A stretch of DNA of 64,000 nucleotides, from NCBI RefSeq assembly GCF_001687335.1, contig NZ_MAGO01000001.1, positions 186,001 to 250,000 on the forward strand. Reading direction: 5' to 3'. Source of the stretch: Dissulfuribacter thermophilus. Lineage in GTDB: Bacteria; Desulfobacterota; Dissulfuribacteria; Dissulfuribacterales; Dissulfuribacteraceae. Positions 9,193 to 18,533 of this stretch are shown piece after piece. Every line of letters begins with the position of its first letter. Positions within the stretch are counted from its first letter, which is position 1. Below the pieces are notes generated by a model that had not been told where the DNA came from, did no database searches, and saw only the letters and a list, made by a program, of their open reading frames with translations. Position numbers and translations under genes: made by a program.

Positions 9193-10577
9193 TCGTAGAT
9201 GATGACAAGAGCCTGAGGGAATTTCTAGAGATATTCCTTGCTAGTGAGGGCTTTAAAACAGAGGCCTGCCATGACGGGATGACTGCCCTCTCTATACTCG
9301 AAAAAGGTGGAATAGACGTTGTTTTATCAGACATTAAGATGCCTGGTATGGATGGGGTCAGCCTCTTAAAGGAGATCAAGGCCAAGTGGCCTAAGATCCC
9401 TGTAATACTCATCACTGCCTTTGCATCTCTAGATTCGGCAATAGAGGCCATGAAAGAAGGGGCATGGGATTATGTTACTAAACCCTTCCAAATAGACGAA
9501 CTAAAGGAGATCATTGAAAGGGCCATAGCATCAAAAGAATCGGACACAACATATTCCGAAGAAAGTGAACCTCAGATAGACGAACATCCATATAGGCTTG
9601 GGCGAATGATAGCAAAGAGCCCTGCCATGAAGAAGATCTTTGATCTTATTCCTAAGATTGCCTCAAGTCCTTCTAGTGTCTTGATTACAGGAGAGAGTGG
9701 TACTGGAAAGGAGTTGGTTGCCAGAGCAATCCATAATTTTGGTGCTAGGAAAGACAAACCATTTGTAGTGGTAAATTGTGGGGGAATACCAGAGACGCTC
9801 TTAGAAAGTGAACTGTTTGGTTATGTAAAGGGGGCCTTCACCGGAGCCAATAGTGACAAAGAAGGGCTTTTCCTCAGGGGCCACAGGGGAACTGTATTCC
9901 TCGATGAAGTGGGGGAATTACCCCCTACTCTACAGGTAAAGCTCTTGAGGGTACTCCAGGAAAAGAGCTTTTCTCCCCTTGGAAGCACTATTGAAAAAAA
10001 AGTCGATGTTAGGATTGTGGCGGCAACAAACAGGGATTTAGAAAAAGAGGTCATAGAGGGTAGGTTTAGGGAAGACCTCTATTACAGATTAAATGTGATT
10101 CACATACACATTCCACCTTTGAGAGAGAGACCAGAAGATATACCGATTCTAGTCCAGTATTTTTTGGAAAAATACAGCAGGGAGCAAGGAAAGCCTGTTC
10201 AGGGGATCTCAAGATATGCGATGGAGGCCCTAAAGAATTATCCTTTCCCTGGAAATGTCAGGGAATTGGAAAATATAGTGGAGAGGAGTGTGGCACTCTC
10301 TCCTACAAATCTCATCCTTCCAGAGAGCCTCAACCTTGCCAGATTTAAAGAGGGAAAAAAGGAAGACACAATACCAGAGGACCCAGAGGAAATTTTGGGC
10401 CTGATTTCAATTCCTGAAGGAGGAGTGGATCTGGAAAGGCTCATGGACTGTCTTGAAAGGCATCTTCTTAAGCAGGCCCTTGATAAGGCCGGAGGTTCGA
10501 AACAAAAGGCCTCCAAACTCCTTGGTATTAACCTACGTTCTCTTCGATACAGACTCGGGAAACATGGCCTCTTATAA
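9174..10577 (+). CDS. Sigma-54-dependent response regulator (PilR/NtrC type)
   Basis: Transcription activator of 467 residues: receiver domain (acidic pocket VDDDK, phospho-acceptor D53 in LSDIKMPGMDG), AAA+ domain about 145-380 with Walker A GESGTGKELVARAIH, the sigma-54 contact loop GAFTGA, and a C-terminal Fis-type helix-turn-helix ending LGINLRSLRYRLGKHGLL. When phosphorylated it should remodel sigma-54 RNA polymerase. It overlaps the next gene, a PilS-like kinase, by 14 bases, so the two are surely a pair. PilR is the best guess from the kinase topology, but no pilin gene is visible in the window. Confidence 0.9.
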   Translation: MREKILIVDDDKSLREFLEIFLASEGFKTEACHDGMTALSILEKGGIDVVLSDIKMPGMDGVSLLKEIKAKWPKIPVILITAFASLDSAIEAMKEGAWDYVTKPFQIDELKEIIERAIASKESDTTYSEESEPQIDEHPYRLGRMIAKSPAMKKIFDLIPKIASSPSSVLITGESGTGKELVARAIHNFGARKDKPFVVVNCGGIPETLLESELFGYVKGAFTGANSDKEGLFLRGHRGTVFLDEVGELPPTLQVKLLRVLQEKSFSPLGSTIEKKVDVRIVAATNRDLEKEVIEGRFREDLYYRLNVIHIHIPPLRERPEDIPILVQYFLEKYSREQGKPVQGISRYAMEALKNYPFPGNVRELENIVERSVALSPTNLILPESLNLARFKEGKKEDTIPEDPEEILGLISIPEGGVDLERLMDCLERHLLKQALDKAGGSKQKASKLLGINLRSLRYRLGKHGLL

Positions 10578-12186
10578 TATCTCCCCTCGCCTATTCCATG
10601 CCCTTACAGGTGGAAGACTTTTAATACTTTTGATACTCCTTATTGGAACCCTATTTTTTGAAGGATTCGGTCATGAATTACCAACAGGATCTATTTACAA
10701 GTTTTCTCTGCTACTTGCATTTGCCTTTTCAGTAACTGCGATTGTTACCATCTGGTATAAAAAAAAGAGGCTTTCATTACCATTTGTATATGCATATATC
10801 TTTACTGATCTGCTGATTGTTGCAGGTGTGGTATATCTTACAGGTGGGACACAAAGTCCTTTGACATTTCTTTTCATGCTGGTCATCTTATCGTCCTGTT
10901 TTTTTGAATACCATCTAGGACCAAACATTTCAGCTATTGCTGCTACCATAATTTTCATATTGCTTGGGGCCATTGATGCAAAGCGTTTGATGGCCCCAGA
11001 TGTACTAGCCTTTACATTTTTTACCAATATGGCAGCATTTTGGCTGGCGGCCCTCCTCGGGTCTATCTTGGCAAAGAGGCTTTTGGCTTCGAGAGAAGAG
11101 GTAGACAGACTCAAGGCCATACAAGATACAGTGCTGGATTCTCTCTCTTCTGGTCTCATTTTAATCGATGCTGATGGGACAATAATTTTTGTAAATAAGG
11201 CTGCTTTAAATATATTGAATGGTGTAATCAAAGTTCAGGTTGGAATGAAGTTGAGATCTAATTGGCATGAGTTGTGGAGACTCAAGGAAGATGCAGAAAA
11301 GGATGGATATTTGACCAGGTATGAGTTGACCCTTTCAACTCAACATGGGGAAAAAAAGATTATTGGTATGTCAATCTTTCCTCTATTAAGGCACAACTCC
11401 ATGGAAGGGGATGAAGGGCAGTACCTAGATACCCTGGGCTATGGATTCATATTTCAGGATATAACTCAATTAAAGGAGCAAGAGCAACGTCTTCAGAGAA
11501 TGGACAGGCTTGCAGCCCTGGGCCAGATGGCAGCAGGTCTGGCCCACGAGTTGAGAAATCCCTTAGCCTCCATGTCTGGAGCGGCCCAATTCCTTGCAAA
11601 AAAGGGGCATATGGATGAAAATTCAAAGAGATTATTGGAAATTATTCAAAGAGAGGCGGAAAGGCTCGATTCCATCGCTGAATCATTTCTTTTATATGCA
11701 CGTCCTGAAAGGGTTTCCAACGAGGCGGATTCAGACATTGTGGTGGTAATAGAAGAGGTGTTGTCTCTACTTGAGCGAAAGAAGGGACTTCCTGAGGTCA
11801 TTGTTGAAACAGAATTCAAGGTAAAACAAAGGGTTGCTGTCCCCCAAGGGGCTTTAAAACAGGTTGTTCTAAATCTTCTAATGAACGCCTATGAGGCAAT
11901 GGGGGAAGATGGAGGCAGGATAAGGATCAGCGCAAGGCACCGCCAGGACAGAGACGATGTTGAACTCATTATAGAAGATTCGGGTTCAGGCATAGAAGAA
12001 AAGGATCTTCAAAGGATTTTTGATCCCTTTTATTCCACAAAGCCCAAGGGTACTGGGTTGGGGCTTGCCATTGTGCATAGCTTAGTCACATCCTGGGGCG
12101 GGGAAATAGATGTATGGTCTCAAAAGGGCGAGGGCACAAGATTCACCATAACTCTCCCAATGAGCGCCTCACTCGTGGTCCTGTAA
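10564..12186 (+). CDS. PilS-like membrane sensor histidine kinase
   Basis: Partner of the preceding regulator. About six membrane helices occupy residues 15-175 (for example LLILLILLIGTLFF and FTFFTNMAAFWLAALLGSIL), as in PilS. Then follow a PAS domain (LSSGLILIDADGTIIFVNKA), a HisKA domain with the phospho-acceptor in GLAHELRNPLASM, and an ATPase domain with N box VVLNLLMNAYEAM and G boxes EDSGSGIEE and GTGLGLAIVHSL. The start is the ATG at 10564 inside the regulator; a longer frame from 10453 has no homology to support it. Confidence 0.9.
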   Translation: MASYNISPRLFHALTGGRLLILLILLIGTLFFEGFGHELPTGSIYKFSLLLAFAFSVTAIVTIWYKKKRLSLPFVYAYIFTDLLIVAGVVYLTGGTQSPLTFLFMLVILSSCFFEYHLGPNISAIAATIIFILLGAIDAKRLMAPDVLAFTFFTNMAAFWLAALLGSILAKRLLASREEVDRLKAIQDTVLDSLSSGLILIDADGTIIFVNKAALNILNGVIKVQVGMKLRSNWHELWRLKEDAEKDGYLTRYELTLSTQHGEKKIIGMSIFPLLRHNSMEGDEGQYLDTLGYGFIFQDITQLKEQEQRLQRMDRLAALGQMAAGLAHELRNPLASMSGAAQFLAKKGHMDENSKRLLEIIQREAERLDSIAESFLLYARPERVSNEADSDIVVVIEEVLSLLERKKGLPEVIVETEFKVKQRVAVPQGALKQVVLNLLMNAYEAMGEDGGRIRISARHRQDRDDVELIIEDSGSGIEEKDLQRIFDPFYSTKPKGTGLGLAIVHSLVTSWGGEIDVWSQKGEGTRFTITLPMSASLVVL

Positions 12187-12201
12187 CTTTCTCTGTGTAA
12201 C

Positions 12202-12230
12202 TTGACATAAAGAAAGTCTTCTAACATTAT
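12202..12230 (+). promoter_or_regulatory. Possible sigma-70 promoter upstream of yedF
   Basis: TTGACA (12202-12207), 17-base spacer, CATTAT. It would give a leader of roughly 130 bases before the yedF start. The match is good for -35 and fair for -10. Confidence 0.4.
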
Positions 12231-12370
12231 TAGAATAAATAGGTTTGAAAGCAAAATCCTATAGTTTATTTGATCTGTATTAGATTTTTCAATAGCTAAA
12301 TTGAGAAGAATATTCTGCAACTGGTAAATTTAGCAATTGAAGCATTCCAGATATAAGGAGATCTAAAAAA

Positions 12371-12988
12371 ATGACTGAAAAGATTTTGGATTGCAGAGGA
12401 CTGTCTTGTCCAAAACCTGTATTGGAGACAAAAGATGCACTTGACACTATAGAGCCTGGTTCAGATACAGTGTTAACAGTCATAGTAGATAACGAGGCAG
12501 CAAAGGGAAATGTAAAGCGATTTGCAGAGAGCCAAGGGTGTGAAGTTGAGATTAAAGAGGAAGGAGAAAGACAGTTTAGACTGTTTATAAAAAAGGGAGA
12601 AAAATTCAAGAAGACCCCTTTTGAGATTTCATGTGATACCTCCCCTACCCTGGCATCGTCTGCAGTAGTCTTTTCTTCTGATGTTTTGGGCCATGGTGAC
12701 GAAGATCTGGGCAAAACCTTGATTGACGCATTTTGCCATACCCTTTTAGAGATAAAACCACTGCCCAGTTTTATAGTCTGTTACAATCGAGGGGTCTATC
12801 TAGCAGTTCAAAGCTCTATCGTCTTGGATGCATTGAGGGAATTTGAGAGAAAAGGAGTGGAGATCCTGGTGTGCGGCACATGTCTAAGACATTATGGCCT
12901 TGAAAAAGATCTGGGAGTGGGCAAGGTTTCGAATATGTTTGAAATACTCGAGGCATTATCAAAGGTCTCTAAGGTCATAAATCCGTGA
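12371..12988 (+). CDS. yedF: YedF-type sulfurtransferase-like protein (TusA + DsrE-like)
   Basis: A 205-residue fusion. The N-terminal 75 residues are a TusA domain with the conserved cysteine in DCRGLSCPKPVLETK, the persulfide carrier site. The C-terminal half is DsrE-like, with cysteines in VCGTCLRHYGL. Proteins of this architecture are annotated as selenium-metabolism YedF and occur widely in selenium- and sulfur-using anaerobes; the exact reaction is not established. The ribosome binding site AAGGAG precedes the ATG. The stop overlaps the next start by four bases (GTGA). Confidence 0.9.
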   Translation: MTEKILDCRGLSCPKPVLETKDALDTIEPGSDTVLTVIVDNEAAKGNVKRFAESQGCEVEIKEEGERQFRLFIKKGEKFKKTPFEISCDTSPTLASSAVVFSSDVLGHGDEDLGKTLIDAFCHTLLEIKPLPSFIVCYNRGVYLAVQSSIVLDALREFERKGVEILVCGTCLRHYGLEKDLGVGKVSNMFEILEALSKVSKVINP

Positions 12989-14148
12989 CGGGTACCACAT
13001 TTAAATTTTTTGCAGCAGTCCCTCCTGGGCTTGAAGATATCGCAAATGCCGAGATTAAGGCCCTTGTAAAAGATACAAACATAGTCCCTGGAGGGGTTGA
13101 ATTTGCCGGAGATTTAAGGCTACTTTTTAAGGCTAACCTCCTTTTAAGGGTCCCTTCAAGAATCCTTTTGAGGGTGGCCCGTTTCAGAGTAAAGGATTTT
13201 AATAGTCTTATTTCAGGAGTTTCTAAGTACCCATGGGAAATCTATCTTACCCATGGGGTTTCAATAAAAATCAGGGTTACTTCTAAAAAGTCCAGGCTTT
13301 GGCACTCTGACGCAGTTAAGGAGAGGATACAAAGGGGCATAGAAAGGCGACTCAAGCGCACGATAAAACTAATTGATAATCAGGAACAAATTGAGCCATG
13401 GCGTTATCAGTTGATTGTCTGTCGGTTAAATAGAGATATTTGTAGCTTAAAGGTCGATACCTCTGGAGACTTTCTTTTTCACCGAGGATACAAGCTCATC
13501 CACGGGCCTGCCCCTTTGAGAGAAAACCTCGCTGCAGCCATTATTAAGGCATCCAAATGGGATAAATTGTCTCCTTTCCTTGATCCATTCGCTGGATCTG
13601 GGACAATTCCAATTGAGGCAGCCCTTATAGCCCATGATATCCCTCCAGGACTGAACAGGAGTTATCCTTTTGAGCGCTGGAAGATCTTTGATAGCAGTCT
13701 CTGGAAAGGTGTAAAAAAAGAAGTTATTGGCCATATAAAAGACATTGCAGGTGACCCAAAAATAATAGCCCAGGACGTCGATGAAAAAATGCTAAAGGCG
13801 CTCAGAGAAAATGCACGTAAGGCACTGGGAGCCTATTGTAGTAATCTTGGAGATATGCTTGAGGTACGAAAGGCCTCCTTTGAAAAGACACTTCCCCCTG
13901 TAAAAGGACCTGGTTGGATAGTCACAAATCCTCCCTTTGGAAAAAGGCTTTTTAGCGAAAGAGATGAGAGTAAATTTCTTCTTTCCATAAAGGAACACCT
14001 ATTAAGACATTATAAGGGTTGGAAAGTCTTTTTACTCGTACCCTCAGAGTATGAGAGACTATTAAATAATAGCCTGGAAAGGCCCCTACGATTTAGACAT
14101 GGAGGGCTTAAGGTGTCTCTTGTGCAGTTGACATCCTCTCCCCAATAG
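12985..14148 (+). CDS. THUMP-domain class I SAM-dependent RNA methyltransferase (RlmL-type)
   Basis: Predicted 23S rRNA guanine-N2 methyltransferase of 387 residues. A THUMP RNA-binding domain covers roughly residues 50-160; the Rossmann methyltransferase domain has the SAM-binding block PFLDPFAGSGTIPIEAA and the catalytic motif VTNPPFGKRL. It has only the N-terminal half of the two-domain E. coli RlmL, as in the shorter YpsC-like members. The GTG start overlaps the yedF stop, so the genes are translationally coupled. The exact target base cannot be read from sequence. Confidence 0.88.
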   Translation: MTGTTFKFFAAVPPGLEDIANAEIKALVKDTNIVPGGVEFAGDLRLLFKANLLLRVPSRILLRVARFRVKDFNSLISGVSKYPWEIYLTHGVSIKIRVTSKKSRLWHSDAVKERIQRGIERRLKRTIKLIDNQEQIEPWRYQLIVCRLNRDICSLKVDTSGDFLFHRGYKLIHGPAPLRENLAAAIIKASKWDKLSPFLDPFAGSGTIPIEAALIAHDIPPGLNRSYPFERWKIFDSSLWKGVKKEVIGHIKDIAGDPKIIAQDVDEKMLKALRENARKALGAYCSNLGDMLEVRKASFEKTLPPVKGPGWIVTNPPFGKRLFSERDESKFLLSIKEHLLRHYKGWKVFLLVPSEYERLLNNSLERPLRFRHGGLKVSLVQLTSSPQ

Positions 14149-14157
14149 ACCAGCACT

Positions 14158-14655
14158 CTACTTACCTAATATTTTGAGGCAAAAGTCTGCGATCTTGTCT
14201 ACTTCATCAAAGGAAAAACTTGGATTAAAGGCAGGGGCCTCTTCATCTGTAACTAAGGCCCTGACGTTTGCTATTTTGTGGAAAAGATAGCCCTCGCTTA
14301 TTCCCTTTCGATGAACCTCTATCTTGGGGATATGGTCTATGAATTTGAATCCTTCCAAGAGCATTGCTTCTACCTGGAAAATTTGCCCAATTTTTTCTAG
14401 ATAATCAGCTTCCTTTTCGAGAAAGATCGAGACACCATCTTTTGCAACGATGGCATGAGGGAATAAACCGTCTCTTTTAAATTTTCCGGAATCAGTGTTT
14501 CCCGATTCTAGTTCTAGGAGTGAGTGCTTAGTACTCTTTACAATCCCGATCCTGATCCCCTTATCTTTGAGTATCCTCGAAATCGTTCTCAACAGAGTGG
14601 TCTTGCCGGAGTTATGAAAACCTACGAATGAAAGGCAGGGAATATTACCAGACAC
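14158..14655 (-). CDS. mobB: Molybdopterin-guanine dinucleotide biosynthesis protein MobB
   Basis: GTP-binding accessory protein for making the bis-MGD cofactor from molybdopterin; it assists MobA. The P-loop VGFHNSGKTTLLRTI is at the N terminus, followed by KSTKHSLLELE and EGFKFIDHIPKIEVHR, all MobB signatures. Its 165 residues are normal. The cell has a plausible client in this window, the molybdenum enzyme TtrA at 47-50 kb. It overlaps the end of the upstream AAA+ gene by 11 bases, so the two form one minus-strand transcript. Confidence 0.9.
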   Translation of the reverse strand: MSGNIPCLSFVGFHNSGKTTLLRTISRILKDKGIRIGIVKSTKHSLLELESGNTDSGKFKRDGLFPHAIVAKDGVSIFLEKEADYLEKIGQIFQVEAMLLEGFKFIDHIPKIEVHRKGISEGYLFHKIANVRALVTDEEAPAFNPSFSFDEVDKIADFCLKILGK

Positions 14656-16900
14656 CTCTTAGACCTTCTTCCCTTCTTATTTTGTCCAATCTTCTCTCGA
14701 GGTCTATACGCCATTCTGCATGGATTCTGGCCGCAGGTGGAGTGATTAGTTCAGGGAGGCCGTAAACAAGCCTGTTTGCTGCGTGGCTCGCTTCTATTAC
14801 TGCCTCTATAGACCTTGCCCCAAATTTGTATTTTGCTATTAGGAGCCTTAAAAGTAGGCCCGAGGTCTTTCTCGCTGCCTTTTTCCAGTGGCTATTCATT
14901 TGGTGAGCGATTATGAAGGCGCGCTTTAATAGCAGGCGTCTGAGCTCTCTGAGTTCTTCTTCCGAAGCTGAATCCCTTAAAAGTTCATCTGGAATATCAA
15001 TGCCTTCAATATCCAGTACAACTCTAAGCCTGCTCATAAAGTCTGGGACCTTTAGGGTCTTCATCATCTGGACCGCTTTTTTGTCTTCCTGTACCAGTAG
15101 TTTTTCCATGGACTCCCAGGATTCCTTGACTCCGCCAGCAAAGACAAAGACGCTTCTTCCGATGTACCTAGGGATGCCGTGGACAAAGGTGACACCGTCT
15201 TGCATACTGGGTAGGAAATAACGCAGATAACCAAATTCATTGCCATCATATCTACAGTCAAATTCGTCCCAGAAGGCAATGGGTACCTTGCCCTTGGCCA
15301 CTGACGCCCTAACCAAGTCGATGGCAGAGTTGATTTCCTCAGGTCCAGAGAACTGGGTTAGATTGAATTCAAAGAATTCAAACGGATTGTGCTCGAATCG
15401 TTTTGATATTACTCGTGCGACCTCTTTTACGGCAAAAGATTTACCTGAGCCTGGCGGTCCAAATACGCCTATACAGAGTGGCCTTTTTACTTCTTCTCTT
15501 GTTACATAGTTGTCCATCACCCTTTGAAGGGTTATAACCGGGGCAATTTCCACAGGGTCAGTAGTTCTTAAGTTCCCCACCTGAAAAAGTCTAAGCCCCT
15601 CAAAACCTTTATCTCTATTTACTTCCTCCTTTAGGTGTTTAAGAACAGATAGAATAACTCCAATGTATCCTAGCCTTTCCTCAAGATTCTTTTCAGGGAC
15701 TCCATATGGACACGATGGCTGTATTTCAAAAAAGGTTCGAATAGCGGCCTTCCTATCAGATGTCCAATCTTGACTTGAAACTGCGCTTAGCACCTCGTCA
15801 AAATCGCTTCTTATGTAAGAGAGTTCAAAAAAGGCAGGGTCAATCTTTGTTTCTAACAAGGAACAGGGTATCCCCCCTGGATAAGTGGATGAAAAATCCA
15901 TGTTTGGAAATTCTAATTCGTCGGAGAAGTAGTAGCCATATTGTTCGAGGAGATTCCAATTATTTAGTACGCGTTTTGAAAAATCAAAGAAATAACTCCT
16001 ATTAAAGGGTATCGTGTCCATTGCAAGGGCATCTACAGTAAGCATTGAGACTATCAAGGTGTCGTAACAGGGCACAGAGCCGTAGCGATGCATTTTCCCT
16101 ATGCCAGGAAGTGTTCCATCTCTGTGTCTAAATAGGGCTGTATTTGGACCGAGATAGAGAAGCCCGTCAGGAAACATTTCAACAATAATGTGGCATTTGA
16201 AGCGTCCTGTCTTCTTGTCCCACAGGCCGACCTCTTCGGATTTTAAGGCCCTGATGGTCATGGCAACAATGGACTCCCATACCACGGCGCTGTCCATTTC
16301 CATGCGGGTGGTCTCGAGGTCGTTTAATCTGCAAAAGAGAACGAAATTTTTCCCAAAGGTCTTTGCCCACTTTTCCCAATGGGCTGCACTAATTCCAAGG
16401 GCGAAGACCCAGGCCTTAGGACTGAATTTTTTAAGCTCTTGAGCAACTTGAGGTGGATTACCGCTGTCATCTATTATTATAAAGCCATTTGCCTTGGTAA
16501 GTTCTTCTTTTTTTATTTCATTTATGGAAAAGGTCTCTGGTTTAGAGGTCCTTCCACCAGGAGGCAGGATCTGATGTACCATAAACCAGCCATGGTTTTT
16601 ATTTCCAGGGATATCTTTTAGCTTTTTGAAGATTTGAAAGACCTGTCTGTCCTCTCCATAAGTGTAGGTATGAATCTTGGGGGCAAGGCCGGACGGAGTG
16701 AGAAATGACGATAACCAAGTGAGGCACTGTTCCAAGCGCCCTTCTTCTTTGGTGACACGTCCTGCAAGCAGTTCAATAAAATCACCAGGATCATAACCAT
16801 ACGAAGGCAGGCTACCCTGGGATAAAAGGCTTACCTCTTTGATGGGAAGGTTTGTTATAGAAGCCCGCGAGCCAATAAGTATTATTTTTTTTTCTTTCAT
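14645..16900 (-). CDS. Large AAA+ ATPase of unknown function
   Basis: A 751-residue protein. The N-terminal 450 residues show no motif I can name firmly; the alternating alpha/beta pattern (including WVFALGISAAHWEKWAKTF and IIVEMFPDGLLYLGPNTALF) vaguely suggests a sugar-kinase-like fold. The C-terminal third is a P-loop ATPase: Walker A GVFGPPGSGKSFAVKEVA, Walker B KVPIAFWDEFDC, and a sensor-1-like strand RSVFVFAGGVKES. The unusual FWDEFD Walker B and the following YLRYFLPSMQDG block recall a poorly characterised bacterial AAA family sometimes found with RyR-domain proteins; that link is from memory. It sits upstream of mobB with an 11-base overlap. Confidence 0.8.
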   Translation of the reverse strand: MKEKKIILIGSRASITNLPIKEVSLLSQGSLPSYGYDPGDFIELLAGRVTKEEGRLEQCLTWLSSFLTPSGLAPKIHTYTYGEDRQVFQIFKKLKDIPGNKNHGWFMVHQILPPGGRTSKPETFSINEIKKEELTKANGFIIIDDSGNPPQVAQELKKFSPKAWVFALGISAAHWEKWAKTFGKNFVLFCRLNDLETTRMEMDSAVVWESIVAMTIRALKSEEVGLWDKKTGRFKCHIIVEMFPDGLLYLGPNTALFRHRDGTLPGIGKMHRYGSVPCYDTLIVSMLTVDALAMDTIPFNRSYFFDFSKRVLNNWNLLEQYGYYFSDELEFPNMDFSSTYPGGIPCSLLETKIDPAFFELSYIRSDFDEVLSAVSSQDWTSDRKAAIRTFFEIQPSCPYGVPEKNLEERLGYIGVILSVLKHLKEEVNRDKGFEGLRLFQVGNLRTTDPVEIAPVITLQRVMDNYVTREEVKRPLCIGVFGPPGSGKSFAVKEVARVISKRFEHNPFEFFEFNLTQFSGPEEINSAIDLVRASVAKGKVPIAFWDEFDCRYDGNEFGYLRYFLPSMQDGVTFVHGIPRYIGRSVFVFAGGVKESWESMEKLLVQEDKKAVQMMKTLKVPDFMSRLRVVLDIEGIDIPDELLRDSASEEELRELRRLLLKRAFIIAHQMNSHWKKAARKTSGLLLRLLIAKYKFGARSIEAVIEASHAANRLVYGLPELITPPAARIHAEWRIDLERRLDKIRREEGLRGVW

Positions 16901-17097
16901 AAGGTGAGATGACCCTGAAATTAATTTTTGGCCAATAATTATAAAAAAATAATAGCATCTTGTGTTATTCTTACAAGGAAAAATACATTACACAGTTTAA
17001 AGTATGCATTACCACAGAATGCATTGACCTTGAATGGGGATTTCACACGTGGTAAGAAACAAGATTAATTGGGATTTCTTTTTATATAGGGGGCACT

Positions 17098-18528
17098 ATG
17101 GAATTTGAAGCTGTTATAGGTTTGGAGGTACACTGTCAGCTACGTACTAAGAGCAAGATATTTTGTTCCTGCTCTGCAGACTTCGGAGCACCGCCCAATA
17201 CTCATACATGTCCGGTGTGTCTAGGGATGCCAGGAGTCCTTCCTGTGCTGAATAAAAAGGTGGTAGAATTTGCCTTAAGGTTAGCCCTAGCAACTAACTG
17301 TACTATAAACCGTAGGAATATCTTCGCGAGAAAACACTACTTTTATCCGGATCTACCGAAAGGATATCAAATCTCCCAGTTTGAGGCCCCAATAGCCGAA
17401 CACGGATGGATAGAAATAGAAACGGAAAAGTTGGGTAAGAGAAGGATTGGGATTACCAGAATCCACATGGAAGAAGACGCTGGAAAGCTCATTCATGACG
17501 ATGCAAGACCTGTTAGCTACGTAGACCTCAATAGGACAGGGACACCTCTCCTTGAGATAGTCAGTGAACCAGACATCCGCACGCCAGAAGAGGCAGGAGA
17601 ATATCTGAAGCGATTGAGAGAGCTTGTGCGTTACCTTGGGATAAGTGACGGAAACATGGAAGAGGGAAGTCTTAGGTGTGATGCCAATATATCCCTGCGT
17701 CCAAAAGGTGAGACAAAGCTTGGTACAAAGGCCGAATTAAAGAATATGAATTCATTCCGTCATGTCCAAAGGGCCCTTGAATACGAGATCAGAAGGCAGA
17801 CAGGCCTTCTGTTGGACGGTAAGGAAGTGGTTCAGGAAACCAGGCTCTGGGACGAAGCAAGAGGCGTTACTCTGCCAATGCGCGGTAAGGAAGAGGCCCA
17901 TGACTATCGCTATTTCCCTGATCCAGATCTAGTTCCCGTAGAAATAGATGAGGAATGGATAGATAATGTAAGAGCTGGGCTCCCAGAACTTCCCCATGAG
18001 AAGCGTACGAGATTCGTAGAAGAATATGGTCTTGGAATAGATGATGCCAAGGTCTTAACATCTTCACGGGAACTTGCAGATTACTTTGAGGAGTGTGTTA
18101 AGGGCTTTAATCAGCCTAAAAAAGTGGCAAACTGGATAATGGTTGAGCTCATGAAATTTCTCAATCAGGATGGTATTGAGATTCAAGACTGCAAAGTCAG
18201 ACCAAATCACCTTTCTGAGCTATTGAGCCTTGTAGATTCTGGTGCCATCAGTGGAAAGATGGCCAAAGATATTTTGGAAAAAGTTTATAAAACGGGAACT
18301 TCACCCAAGGAGATAGTGGAGACCGAGGGGCTTAGTCAGGTAAGCGACGAGGATACCTTAAGAACGGTATGTAACGAGGTGTTGACAGAGAATCCAAAAG
18401 AGGTGGAAAAATACAAGGCTGGAAAGACGAAGGTCCTAGGCTTTTTAGTTGGTCAGGTTATGAGGAAGACCAAGGGGAAGGCAAATCCCAAGAAGGTAAA
18501 TGAACTCTTGGTAGAATTATTGAAATAG
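17098..18528 (+). CDS. gatB: Aspartyl/glutamyl-tRNA amidotransferase subunit B
   Basis: Subunit of the GatCAB complex, which converts misacylated Glu-tRNA(Gln) and/or Asp-tRNA(Asn) to the amide forms. Family signatures are present: [20 protein letters not shown], the zinc cysteines around FCSCSADFG and [25 protein letters not shown] and the [10 protein letters not shown] block; the C-terminal YqeY-like tail ends [16 protein letters not shown]. Full length at 476 residues. The gatA and gatC genes are not adjacent. It runs into mtnA with a five-base gap. The 197 bases upstream form the divergent promoter region shared with the AAA+ gene. Confidence 0.96.
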   Translation: MEFEAVIGLEVHCQLRTKSKIFCSCSADFGAPPNTHTCPVCLGMPGVLPVLNKKVVEFALRLALATNCTINRRNIFARKHYFYPDLPKGYQISQFEAPIAEHGWIEIETEKLGKRRIGITRIHMEEDAGKLIHDDARPVSYVDLNRTGTPLLEIVSEPDIRTPEEAGEYLKRLRELVRYLGISDGNMEEGSLRCDANISLRPKGETKLGTKAELKNMNSFRHVQRALEYEIRRQTGLLLDGKEVVQETRLWDEARGVTLPMRGKEEAHDYRYFPDPDLVPVEIDEEWIDNVRAGLPELPHEKRTRFVEEYGLGIDDAKVLTSSRELADYFEECVKGFNQPKKVANWIMVELMKFLNQDGIEIQDCKVRPNHLSELLSLVDSGAISGKMAKDILEKVYKTGTSPKEIVETEGLSQVSDEDTLRTVCNEVLTENPKEVEKYKAGKTKVLGFLVGQVMRKTKGKANPKKVNELLVELLK

Positions 18529-18533
18529 AGGTT

